This document shows positions 8,650-17,895 of a stretch of 64,000 nt of DNA, one piece after another. The position numbers were made by a program, and so were the translations under genes. The DNA is taken from the NCBI GenBank assembly GCA_015064445.1, contig SVSE01000002.1:124001-188000 (forward strand), given 5' to 3'. This DNA comes from Oscillospiraceae bacterium (GTDB lineage: Bacteria > Bacillota > Clostridia > Oscillospirales > CAG-272). Numbering within the stretch: position 1 is the stretch's first letter; each line of letters opens with the position of its first letter. Below the pieces are notes generated by a model. The model ran no database searches and had not been told where the DNA came from. It worked only from the letters and a program-made list of their open reading frames with translations.

Positions 8650-9315
8650 ATGGAAATTAGCAAAATTATATCAATGGTTGACCACACGCTTTTAAAGCAG
8701 GACGCAACCTGGGACGAAATAAAGGTTGTTTGTGATGATGCAATTAAATTTGGCACAGCATCCGTTTGTATTCCACCGGCATATGTAAAAGAGGTAAGTG
8801 AATACTGTCAGGACAAGATGAGAGTTTGCACTGTTATCGGCTTCCCTAACGGATATTCAACCGAAAAGGTAAAGTGCTTTGAGATAAAGGACGCAATTGC
8901 AAACGGTGCGCACGAAATCGACACGGTTATCAACATAGGCGACCTCAAAAACGCTCGCTTTGATAAAATCAAGCAGGATTTGATGGCTGAAAGATTCTTT
9001 TGTGGGGACAAAATTTTAAAGGTTATAATCGAGACCTGTCTTTTGACAGAGGACGAGAAAAAGCGTATGTGCGAGATTGTAAGCGAGGTGGGGGCTGATT
9101 TTATTAAAACCTCAACCGGCTTTTCGACAGGTGGCGCTACAAGAGAGGACATTGCTCTCTTTGCAAAGCATATAGCGCCAGAGGTTAAGATAAAGGCAGC
9201 AGGAGGAATCTCCTCATTTGACGATGCGCGCGATTTCATTTCACTCGGTGCATCTCGCCTTGGCACATCAAGGCTTGTAAAAATACTTAAAAACGAAAAC
9301 GGAGGTGGCTACTAA
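8650..9315 (+). CDS. deoC: Deoxyribose-phosphate aldolase
   Basis: MVDHTLLKQDATWDEI, VCTVIGFPNGYSTEKVKCFE, FIKTSTGFSTGGAT, KAAGGISSFDDA. Confidence 0.95.
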   Translation: MEISKIISMVDHTLLKQDATWDEIKVVCDDAIKFGTASVCIPPAYVKEVSEYCQDKMRVCTVIGFPNGYSTEKVKCFEIKDAIANGAHEIDTVINIGDLKNARFDKIKQDLMAERFFCGDKILKVIIETCLLTEDEKKRMCEIVSEVGADFIKTSTGFSTGGATREDIALFAKHIAPEVKIKAAGGISSFDDARDFISLGASRLGTSRLVKILKNENGGGY

Positions 9316-10052
9316 TGGCACAATATCCTACTCCTCATATAAACGCAGCTCCAGAGGATTTCGCAAAAACCGTGCTTATGCCCGGGGATCCATTGCGTGC
9401 TAAATTTATAGCAGAAAATTTCCTCGAAAATGCGCGTTTAGTTAACAATGTGCGTGGAATTCAAGGCTACACAGGCACATATAAGGGCGTGCCCGTATCA
9501 GTTATGGCAAGTGGTATGGGAATGCCATCAATCGGCATCTACTCTTACGAGCTTTTTAGCATTTTTGGTGTTGAAAATATTATTCGTGTTGGCTCGGCTG
9601 GTGGTATGCAAGAGGGCATTAAGGTAAGAGATATAGTTCTCGGAATGGGCGCATGCACTGATTCAAATTATGCAAGCAATTTCCGTCTTAATGGCACATT
9701 TGCGCCTATTGCAAGCTATAAGCTTTTGAGTACCTGTGTGCAAAGGGCTGGTGAGCTTGGGCTTACCTACCATGTTGGAAATCTTTTGTCATCAGATGTT
9801 TTTTACGGAGATTTCGAGGGCGTTGCCGAGAATGATTTGCCATCTAAAAAATGGGGTAAAATGGGCGTTATGGCAGTTGAAATGGAGGCTGCGGCGCTTT
9901 ATATGAACGCATCAAGGCTTGGCAAAAATGCGCTTGCAATATGCACAGTATCTGACCATCTCTTAACAGGAGAGGCTACAAGCGCCGAGGAAAGACAAAG
10001 CAGCTTTACTCAAATGATAACGCTTGCGCTTGAAACCGCAATATCACTATGA
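9315..10052 (+). CDS. deoD: Purine-nucleoside phosphorylase, DeoD type
   Basis: TVLMPGDPLRAKFIAENFL, GMGMPSIGIYSYEL, RVGSAGG, VEMEAAALY. Confidence 0.93.
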   Translation: MAQYPTPHINAAPEDFAKTVLMPGDPLRAKFIAENFLENARLVNNVRGIQGYTGTYKGVPVSVMASGMGMPSIGIYSYELFSIFGVENIIRVGSAGGMQEGIKVRDIVLGMGACTDSNYASNFRLNGTFAPIASYKLLSTCVQRAGELGLTYHVGNLLSSDVFYGDFEGVAENDLPSKKWGKMGVMAVEMEAAALYMNASRLGKNALAICTVSDHLLTGEATSAEERQSSFTQMITLALETAISL

Positions 10053-11212
10053 AAAAAAGAGTATTTTTAATCGTTTTAGATAGCTTTGGAATAGGCGCGC
10101 TTCCCGATGCCGATAAATTCGGAGATTTGGGCACAAATACGCTTGGGAGTATCGCTAAATCGCCATTTTTTGCGTGTGATAACCTGTCAAAATTAGGGCT
10201 TGCCGACATTGACGGTGTCGCGCTTGGCTCATCAAGCAAGGCGATAGGTGCACACGGAAGATGCAAGGAAGCCTCTATGGGCAAGGACACAACGGTTGGG
10301 CACTGGGAAATTACGGGCTTAATATCGGAAAATCCTCTACCAACCTATCCAAACGGATTTCCAAGCGAGGTAATTGCCAAGTTCGAGGCGCTCACAGGTC
10401 GTGGCGTGCTATGTAACAAGCCATATTCAGGCACAGAGGTTATAAAGGATTATGGCGAGGAGCATCTAAGAACAGGTAAGCTTATTGTTTACACCTCAGC
10501 AGACAGCGTTTTTCAGATTGCTGCGCACGAGGAGATTGTTCCTCTTGACGCTCTCTATGAATATTGCAGAATTGCAAGAAAAATGCTCGTTGGAGAGCAC
10601 GGTGTTGGCAGAGTTATTGCAAGACCATTCAAGGGCGAGGCTGGCAATTTTGTAAGGACTCCAAACAGGCATGACTTCTCTCTTGAGCCGAGTGGCAAAA
10701 CAATTCTTGATGAAATTAGCGCATCAGGGCTTGATGTTATTTCTGTTGGAAAGATTTTTGATATTTTCGCAGGGCGCTCAATTAGCAAGAGCTATCCTAC
10801 AAAATCAAACGCAGACGGTATCGAACGCACGCTCGAGATAATGGATAGCGATTTTAACGGACTTTGCTTTGTGAATTTAGTTGATTTCGATATGCTATAC
10901 GGACATAGAAACGACATTGACGGTTATGCCAAGGCAATCGCTTATTTTGATGCTAATTTGCCAAGAATAATGGAAAAGCTACGCGAGAATGATGTGCTTA
11001 TTATAACTGCCGACCACGGCTGTGATCCGGGAGATACAAGCACTGACCATTCAAGAGAATACATTCCGTTTCTTGTTTATGGTAGCGACATCTCCCCGAA
11101 AAATCTTGGAACTCGTAGCACATATGCCGACATTGGTGCGAGTGTATGTGAGCTTTTGGGAGTTAAGCACGAGGGCAAGGGCATTAGCTTTGTTAGCGAG
11201 GTACAAATATGA
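10049..11212 (+). CDS. deoB: Phosphopentomutase
   Basis: FLIVLDSFGIGALPDADKFGDLGTNTLG, GKDTTVGHWE, TADHGCDPGDTSTDHSREYIP. Confidence 0.95.
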   Translation: MKKRVFLIVLDSFGIGALPDADKFGDLGTNTLGSIAKSPFFACDNLSKLGLADIDGVALGSSSKAIGAHGRCKEASMGKDTTVGHWEITGLISENPLPTYPNGFPSEVIAKFEALTGRGVLCNKPYSGTEVIKDYGEEHLRTGKLIVYTSADSVFQIAAHEEIVPLDALYEYCRIARKMLVGEHGVGRVIARPFKGEAGNFVRTPNRHDFSLEPSGKTILDEISASGLDVISVGKIFDIFAGRSISKSYPTKSNADGIERTLEIMDSDFNGLCFVNLVDFDMLYGHRNDIDGYAKAIAYFDANLPRIMEKLRENDVLIITADHGCDPGDTSTDHSREYIPFLVYGSDISPKNLGTRSTYADIGASVCELLGVKHEGKGISFVSEVQI

Positions 11213-11601
11213 AATATGAGGCTTTAATAAATGAGGCGCGTGTTGCACAAAAAAGCTCCTATGCGCCATATTCGTCGTTTAATGTAGGGGCTGCTGTGCT
11301 TACAGGCGACGGACAAATATACAAGGGCTGTAACATTGAAAATTCATCATACGGGGCGACAATTTGTGCCGAGAGAGTCGCAATAGGAAACGCCATATGT
11401 GACGGGAAGCGTGAGCTTTTGGCGATTGCGATTGTCGGTGGCGAGGGCTTTTCGAGTGACAAAATGGCTATTCCCTGTGGATCTTGTCTTCAGGTTATGA
11501 GCGAGCTTTGTGATGATAATTTTGAAATTGTTTTGTGCGAGGGCGAGAAGATTAAGACATTTAAGCTTTCTGAGCTTCTCCCACATAGGTTTAAACTATG
11601 A
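11209..11601 (+). CDS. cdd: Cytidine deaminase
   Basis: YAPYSSFNVGAAVLTGDG, GCNIENSSYGATICAERVAI, PCGSCLQVMSEL. Confidence 0.95.
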   Translation: MKYEALINEARVAQKSSYAPYSSFNVGAAVLTGDGQIYKGCNIENSSYGATICAERVAIGNAICDGKRELLAIAIVGGEGFSSDKMAIPCGSCLQVMSELCDDNFEIVLCEGEKIKTFKLSELLPHRFKL

Positions 11602-12896
11602 GAATGTACGATATTATTTATAAAAAGCGAATTGGCGAGGCGCTTACAAAACAAGAGATTGATTTTGCGATAGGTGGCTTTGTAGGTGGCGATGTGCCAG
11701 ATTATCAAATGTCAGCCCTTGCTATGGCTATTTGCTTTAAGGGCATGACATACGAGGAAACGCTTTATTTAACCGACGCAATGATGCGCTCGGGCGATGT
11801 TGTGAATTTAGACAGATTCAACGGACTCTGTGTCGATAAACACAGTACAGGTGGCGTTGGAGATAAGACAACTCTTATCGTTGCGCCTATTGTTGCCTGC
11901 CTTGGCGCAAGGGTTGCAAAAATGTCTGGGCGAGGGCTTGGACACACAGGCGGAACTGTTGACAAGCTTGAGTCCCTTACAGGCTATCGCACCTCTCTTT
12001 CAAGTAATGAATTTCTTTCTCAGGTTGAAAAAATCGGTATTGCAGTAACAGGTCAAAGTGGCAATTTAGTGCCTGCTGACAAGAAGCTCTATGCTCTTAG
12101 AGATGTAACTGCAACCGTCGACTCTATTCCCCTTATAGCTTCGAGTATTATGTCAAAGAAGCTTGCCTCAGGGGCGCATTCGATTGTGCTTGATGTCAAG
12201 TGTGGAAGTGGCGCGTTTATGAAAAACGAGGACGATGCCACCGAGCTTGCCTCTGCTATGGTTGAGCTTGGTCGTGGCTTTGGGCGAAATGTGCGTGCGC
12301 TTATTACTGATATGAGCGTTCCTCTTGGCGCATTTGTTGGAAATTCGCTTGAGGTGTATGAGGCGATTCAGGTTTTGAGTGGCAAGGGCGAGAGTGCGCT
12401 TACCGAGCTCTGTGTTGCTCTTTCCTCAAATATGATTTCAATGGCGCTTGACATTGATATAGATGAGGCGACACGACAGGTTAACGAGGCGATTTCAAGT
12501 GGCTTGGCACTATCAAAATTCAAGGAATGGATTGACGCACAGGGTGGCGACACATCGAAAATAGACGATCCTGTGTTGCTTTTAGGTGCAAAGCACAAGC
12601 TTGAATACAAGGCGACAGGCGATGGTTACATTTCCGAAATAGATGCCGAGGGAGTTGGCGTTGCATCAATGCTTCTCGGTGCTGGCAGAGCCAAAAAGGA
12701 CGACGAAATTGATTTTCTTGCAGGAATTGAGCTTCGCGCTCGTTATGGCGATTATGTAAAAAAGGGCGACACGCTCGCCATTCTCTACGCATCTGATTCT
12801 GCCCTGTTTGATAGTGCGTGTGCAAGGCTTGATTTTGCATTTAAGCTAAGCAATAAGCTGCCAAAGCAAAAATCACTTATAAAGAAAATTATATGA
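11598..12896 (+). CDS. Pyrimidine-nucleoside/thymidine phosphorylase
   Basis: VDKHSTGGVGDKTTLIVAPIVA, KMSGRGLGHTGGTVDKLES, DVKCGSGAFM. Confidence 0.95.
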   Translation: MRMYDIIYKKRIGEALTKQEIDFAIGGFVGGDVPDYQMSALAMAICFKGMTYEETLYLTDAMMRSGDVVNLDRFNGLCVDKHSTGGVGDKTTLIVAPIVACLGARVAKMSGRGLGHTGGTVDKLESLTGYRTSLSSNEFLSQVEKIGIAVTGQSGNLVPADKKLYALRDVTATVDSIPLIASSIMSKKLASGAHSIVLDVKCGSGAFMKNEDDATELASAMVELGRGFGRNVRALITDMSVPLGAFVGNSLEVYEAIQVLSGKGESALTELCVALSSNMISMALDIDIDEATRQVNEAISSGLALSKFKEWIDAQGGDTSKIDDPVLLLGAKHKLEYKATGDGYISEIDAEGVGVASMLLGAGRAKKDDEIDFLAGIELRARYGDYVKKGDTLAILYASDSALFDSACARLDFAFKLSNKLPKQKSLIKKII

Positions 12897-12925
12897 GAAA
12901 AGCACCTTAAAGGGTGCTTTTCATA
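12897..12925 (+). terminator. Rho-independent terminator of deo operon
   Basis: GAAAAGCACCTTAAAGGGTGCTTTTC. Confidence 0.7.
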
Positions 12926-12947
12926 TTATATAGGTAGAGGTGATTTT

Positions 12948-13283
12948 ATGGATACTGCTTCTATGCTCGAGGAATACAGGCGCGAAAATCCAAGACGAAA
13001 AATAATTTTCTTAAACGCAAAAAATGACAGATATTTTGAAGAATACGCACGCTTCAATTTGGATATTTTAAGTGAGGGATTAGCAAGAGGTGGTGTTTGT
13101 TTTTCCGTTGTCGATGACGGGGTTTTTATATCTGGCGAGGATGCGCAAAGAAGGCTTCTTTTTGAATGTGGAATTCTTTGCGCCTCGCACGACGGGGGCG
13201 CAATTTTAAAGCCATATGCGAATGCGTGCGATATAATGAGTGCTATTTGCAGAATTAGCGAAATTTTCGGCAATCGCTATTGA
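12948..13283 (+). CDS. Hypothetical protein (111 aa)
   Basis: ORF with GGTAGAGGTG upstream of ATG; no family recognised. Confidence 0.55.
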   Translation: MDTASMLEEYRRENPRRKIIFLNAKNDRYFEEYARFNLDILSEGLARGGVCFSVVDDGVFISGEDAQRRLLFECGILCASHDGGAILKPYANACDIMSAICRISEIFGNRY

Positions 13284-13340
13284 CTTTCTACGCTTTTAAG
13301 TATAAAATATACTTATATCAATTTTTTAGGTGGTAACGAG

Positions 13341-14009
13341 ATGTTTAAAACAGAGCTTCACTGTCATTCAAGTGATATTAGCGCTTGCGCAAGAGTTGAC
13401 GCTGATATTATCATAGAAAAATTCACGAGCGCAGGCTACTCTACTCTTGTTTTGGCAAACCATTTCAGCTCCGGAACATATGCTCATAACAAATGCGAGA
13501 GCTGGGACGAATGGGTTGACAAATACATCGGTGCATATGAGCTATTAAAGGAAAAGGCTAAGGGCAAGCTTAACATTTTGCTCGGCATGGAGCTTCGCAC
13601 AAACGAAAACAACAATGACTATCTTGTTTTCGGTGTTACCGAGAAGTTTTTAAGAGAAAACGAGAGCATATTTAAAATGAACATTTGGGATGTGCACAAG
13701 CTTACCTCAGCAAATGGTATGCTTTTAGTCCAAGCGCATCCGTTCCGTGATGGAATGTGCGTTAATCATCCACACGCCCTTGATGGTGTTGAGGTCTTTA
13801 ACGGACATATGGGTCACGATTCAAGAAACGATATAGCAGAGGCTTGGGCGAACAAGTTCTCTCTTATCAAGACCTCTGGCACGGACTTCCACTACGCAGA
13901 TGTGCCTGCAAATGCAGGAATTTTGACTGAGTGCGAGATTACAAGCATGGACGCACTTGTTGAAGTTTTAAAGAGTGGTAGCTACGAGCTCATTAAGGAA
14001 GTATATTAA
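13341..14009 (+). CDS. PHP-domain metal-dependent phosphoesterase-like protein
   Basis: FKTELHCHSSDISACARVD, LANHFSSGTY, LVQAHPFRDG, SGTDFHYADV. Confidence 0.8.
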   Translation: MFKTELHCHSSDISACARVDADIIIEKFTSAGYSTLVLANHFSSGTYAHNKCESWDEWVDKYIGAYELLKEKAKGKLNILLGMELRTNENNNDYLVFGVTEKFLRENESIFKMNIWDVHKLTSANGMLLVQAHPFRDGMCVNHPHALDGVEVFNGHMGHDSRNDIAEAWANKFSLIKTSGTDFHYADVPANAGILTECEITSMDALVEVLKSGSYELIKEVY

Positions 14010-14011
14010 GT

Positions 14012-14047
14012 GAAAAGAGATTTTCCAAGTGGAAAATCTCTTTTTTG
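14012..14047 (+). terminator. Rho-independent terminator
   Basis: AGAGATTTTCC-AAGT-GGAAAATCTCTTTTTT. Confidence 0.85.
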
Positions 14048-14181
14048 TCACTTTTTAATCTTAAATATTTTCCTTAACAAAGGAGTTAATATTTTCGGCG
14101 ATTTAATAATTACTATTTTCATAAATAAAACTCCCATTTGGCATTGCTACAATACCATAGTATGGGAGTTTTTCTTTTTTG

Positions 14182-15114
14182 TTACTTTTTCCATTTTGGC
14201 TTGGATTTAAGTATTGTATAAAGTGACACATAGCTGTCGTGGCGTGATTTTGGTATCTCTCCACTTTGAACTCTCGCTATTATATCACAGCCCTCCTCTT
14301 TAGTGTGGGAGCACTTAGTATATCGACACATTCCCTCGGATTTTCTGAATTCTCTAAAGGTATCAAAGAGGTCCTCGAGGTCGAAAAAGTCAAAGCGCTC
14401 AAAGTCAAGCAGAGTAAAGCCAGGGGTGTCGGCAAGGTAGCCCGTGTGTCCCTGTCCCAAAAGCGAGGCGAGTGGGAAAAGCTCCGTCTTTCTCGTTGTA
14501 TTCTTTCCTCTTTCAAGCCTTTGAGATAGCTCTCCCGTTTCAAGGGAAAGCTTTGGGAAAAGCTTATTTATAAATGTGCTTTTACCAGCGCCTGACGCAC
14601 CTGAAAAGGCGAAAATCGTGTTCTCATCTCTTGATGCGATATAGGAAAGGAGCTCATCCCTGCCCTCTCCGTTTTCACTCGATGTGACAAAGGTGGTAAA
14701 GCCACTTTTTCTGTAAATCTCGGCTGTGTCTTGGGCGAAATCCATATCAAGGTCTGCCTTGGTGATTACGATAACGCACTCAATGCCCTTTGACTCGGCT
14801 ATGCAAATGAGCTTATCTATCGTTTCGAGCACGGGCGAGGGCTTCACGCACGAGATAACCACGAACAAAACATCGAGGTTGGCAAGAGGTGGGCGAATTA
14901 GCGAATTTTTGCGAGGCTCTATTTTACTAATATAGGGCTCTCCATTTTCGTTTATTGCGACCTGCACTCTATCGCCTGCCAAAAGCGTTATATTTTCATG
15001 CTTAAATGCGCCCTTTGCACGAGTTTCTATGTAATTTTTTCCGTTGTATTCCTCGTCAAGCATAACGGTAAAAATACCGCCTACGCTTCTCGTTACTGTT
15101 CCAACAAGAATCAT
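14182..15114 (-). CDS. rsgA: Ribosome small subunit-dependent GTPase A
   Basis: Circularly permuted GTPase: VITKADL, FSGASGAGKSTFINKL, TTRKTELF, LADTPGF; C-terminal CRYTKCSHTKEEGCD zinc motif. Confidence 0.95.
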   Translation of the reverse strand: MILVGTVTRSVGGIFTVMLDEEYNGKNYIETRAKGAFKHENITLLAGDRVQVAINENGEPYISKIEPRKNSLIRPPLANLDVLFVVISCVKPSPVLETIDKLICIAESKGIECVIVITKADLDMDFAQDTAEIYRKSGFTTFVTSSENGEGRDELLSYIASRDENTIFAFSGASGAGKSTFINKLFPKLSLETGELSQRLERGKNTTRKTELFPLASLLGQGHTGYLADTPGFTLLDFERFDFFDLEDLFDTFREFRKSEGMCRYTKCSHTKEEGCDIIARVQSGEIPKSRHDSYVSLYTILKSKPKWKK

Positions 15115-16061
15115 TTCTTTCTTTTTACTCCAAAAATTCTACGAAGGCTTGACATAAAGTTAGAGAATCCACTTCTGCAACGAAGCTTCTCGAATTTTAT
15201 TTTCTTATTCTTTTGAAGCTCCTTTACATACTCGAGCATGCTATCAGCGCTCTGGAATCTTTCAGATGGCTTCTTGCTCATAGCGCAAAGGATAATTTGC
15301 TCAAGTCCCACAGGGATTTCAGGATTGATTTCTCTTGGTGGGATTGGCTCCTCGTTAATTTGCTTAACTGCGATTGAAACAGGACTTTCTCCCTCGAATG
15401 GAAGCTTTCCTGTTGCGAGCTCATAAAGCATTGCGCCGAGTGAATAAATATCACTTCTGCAATCAATTGGCTTCGCACTTGCCTGCTCTGGGCTCATATA
15501 ATAAACCGTTCCGATTGCCTTATCGGTCATTGTAACTGTTTCAGCGTTAGGGAGCTTAGCAATACCAAAGTCCATGACCTTGATGCGACCATTTCTCAAA
15601 ACCATTATGTTTTGTGGCTTTATGTCTCTATGAATAATTCCACCATCGTGCGCAGTTTTGAGCGCCTTCAGCGTTTGCACGGTATAGCTGATTATTTCCT
15701 CAAAGGAAAGTGGTCCCTTTTTGGCTTTAAGGTATGCCTTAAGAGTAATGCCTGAAACATACTCCATTACCATATACTTTTTCTCGCCTGCTGTTGAAAA
15801 CTCGTGCATAGCAACAATATTAGGATGCTTTAGCATTGTTTCAACACGGGACTCGTTCTTAAAGCGCTTGAGCATTAGCTTGTCGCACGCAACATCGTCC
15901 TTGAGCATTTTAATAGCTACGGTGTTATCGTTTACATATGTATCGGTAGCCTTATATACGATTGCCATTCCACCGATTCCGATAAGCTTATCAAGACGGT
16001 ATCTTCCGTCCAAGAGCTCTCCCTCGAGCTGTTCATATCTTTCGAAGATTTCCTTTTCCAT
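15111..16061 (-). CDS. Hanks-type Ser/Thr protein kinase (short, no PASTA repeats)
   Basis: IGIGGMAIVYKATD, HRDIKPQNI, DFGIAKL, GTVYYMSPEQA; start at 16061 with GGAGGA upstream. Confidence 0.9.
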   Translation of the reverse strand: MEKEIFERYEQLEGELLDGRYRLDKLIGIGGMAIVYKATDTYVNDNTVAIKMLKDDVACDKLMLKRFKNESRVETMLKHPNIVAMHEFSTAGEKKYMVMEYVSGITLKAYLKAKKGPLSFEEIISYTVQTLKALKTAHDGGIIHRDIKPQNIMVLRNGRIKVMDFGIAKLPNAETVTMTDKAIGTVYYMSPEQASAKPIDCRSDIYSLGAMLYELATGKLPFEGESPVSIAVKQINEEPIPPREINPEIPVGLEQIILCAMSKKPSERFQSADSMLEYVKELQKNKKIKFEKLRCRSGFSNFMSSLRRIFGVKRKK

Positions 16062-16072
16062 AAAAGTCCTCC

Positions 16073-16846
16073 TCAAAATCTAACGAGCAAAGCAGTAATA
16101 TTATCTGCTCCACCGTTTTCGTTTGCACAGTCGATGAGTCGTCTTACAGTAAGTGAAAGGCTTATTTGGTCGAGGTTCTTTTTATCAGAGCCAACAACGA
16201 TATCGCGAATGCCCTCGTCACTTACAAAATTAGTAAGTCCGTCAGAGCAAAGGAGCATATATGTTCCCTCGGATGCGCCCTCTCTTATGAAATCTCCCTT
16301 TACAGAGCTTTCGGTTCCTACTGCGCGAGTAATGATGTTTTTATTTGGGAAGTTCTCTGCCTCCTGCTCGGTTATTTGTCCGATATCGAGCAAATATTGA
16401 ACATATGAGTGGTCCTTTGTGATTTGCTTTATTCTATCGCCCTTCATAAAGTACATACGGCTATCGCCAACATTTACGCAGAAAACTGTATTTTGAATTA
16501 CGAGAGCAGCAACAAGCGTTGTGCCCATTCCACGAAGTGTTGGATGCATAAGGGCGTGGTCGTGAACTGCTGTGTTCGCCTGATCGAGTGCATCGAGCAT
16601 AACAGTTTTGATATCAGAGCCCTGAAGCTTTTTATTTTTGTTGCCGATGTATGGCGAAATAAAGTCATCAATTATTGAGACAAACTTTTCTGCCGCAATT
16701 TTTGATGCCTCTGCACCTCCTCTTGTGCCTCCCATTCCGTCACAAACGACGCAAAGGCAGGTTTTTTCGGAATAGGTTTTCAGAATGTATGTATCCTGAT
16801 TTACATTTCTTTTCATTCCTACATCGGTGTTAGCCGAGCAAATCAT
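16073..16846 (-). CDS. PP2C-family Ser/Thr protein phosphatase
   Basis: NQDTY, VCDGMGGTRGGAEAS, VNVGDSRMYF, LLCSDGLTNFV. Confidence 0.93.
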   Translation of the reverse strand: MICSANTDVGMKRNVNQDTYILKTYSEKTCLCVVCDGMGGTRGGAEASKIAAEKFVSIIDDFISPYIGNKNKKLQGSDIKTVMLDALDQANTAVHDHALMHPTLRGMGTTLVAALVIQNTVFCVNVGDSRMYFMKGDRIKQITKDHSYVQYLLDIGQITEQEAENFPNKNIITRAVGTESSVKGDFIREGASEGTYMLLCSDGLTNFVSDEGIRDIVVGSDKKNLDQISLSLTVRRLIDCANENGGADNITALLVRF

Positions 16847-17895
16847 AAGTTACTTGTACCTTTCTTGTCTAATTTTTGAGATTGTCTTCTTAGCTGACCA
16901 CAGGACGCGTTAATGTCCGAGCCGAGCCTGCGCCTTACAGTTGCGTTTATTCCAAGCGAGATAAGCTTATTTTTAAACAGGTTTACATTTTTTGATGTTG
17001 AAAGACCTGTTTCCTTAACCTCGTTTAGTGGAATAAGATTAACATGTGGCGTTGATTTTATATATTTTTTGAGGACACCTGCAAGGGCAATTGCGCCCTC
17101 AATGGTGTCGTTTTTATTTGCAATAAGCGTGTATTCAAAGGAAATGCGTCTGCCTGTTTTATCAAAGTATCTTTGGCACGCGCTAAGAAGCTCGTGAATT
17201 GAGAATTTTTTGTTTACAGGCATAATCTCGCTTCTCACATCATCGTCGTAAGCGTGAAGTGAAATAGAGAGAGTTATCGGCAAGCCCTCAAGGGCAAGTG
17301 CGTCGATTTTATCGACAAGCCCACAGCTTGAAACCGATATGTGACGAAGTCCTATATTAAGATTTTCAGGCGAGGAAACAAGCCTTAAAAACTTGATTGT
17401 GTTGTCGTAATTATCAAGTGGCTCACCTATTCCCATCATAACGACATTAGAAATGCGCTTGCCTGTATCTCTTTGCGCCACGATAATTTGTCCGAGCATC
17501 TCAGAGGGAGTTAAGTCACGCACCTTGCCATTGATTGTTGAGGCGCAAAATTTACAGCCCATACGACAGCCGACCTGTGATGATATACACAGGGTATTTC
17601 CGTGCTCATATTCCATAAATACGCTCTCAATGCATTCTCCGTCAAGTAGCTCAAAGAGGTATTTCTTTGTGCCATCGAGTGCGCTATCAAGGCGTGTTAC
17701 TATTTTGGGCAAGCGTAGCTCACAACAGCTCTTCAAGGCATCTATGGTTTTTGATGAAATGTTTCTCATCTCATCAAAATCTGCGCCCTTTATCATCCAG
17801 CCATATATTTGCTTTGCCCTGAATTTTGGCTCTTCTATGCTTAAAACAACCGTCTCAAGCTCTTGGAGTGTCATTGAAAGAATGTCGTGCTTCAT
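16843..17895 (-). CDS. rlmN: 23S rRNA (adenine2503-C2)-methyltransferase (radical SAM)
   Basis: SSQVGCRMGCKFCAST, VVMMGIGEPLDNYDN, HISVSSCGLV, C-terminal RRRLGSDINASCGQLR. Confidence 0.95.
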   Translation of the reverse strand: MKHDILSMTLQELETVVLSIEEPKFRAKQIYGWMIKGADFDEMRNISSKTIDALKSCCELRLPKIVTRLDSALDGTKKYLFELLDGECIESVFMEYEHGNTLCISSQVGCRMGCKFCASTINGKVRDLTPSEMLGQIIVAQRDTGKRISNVVMMGIGEPLDNYDNTIKFLRLVSSPENLNIGLRHISVSSCGLVDKIDALALEGLPITLSISLHAYDDDVRSEIMPVNKKFSIHELLSACQRYFDKTGRRISFEYTLIANKNDTIEGAIALAGVLKKYIKSTPHVNLIPLNEVKETGLSTSKNVNLFKNKLISLGINATVRRRLGSDINASCGQLRRQSQKLDKKGTSNL

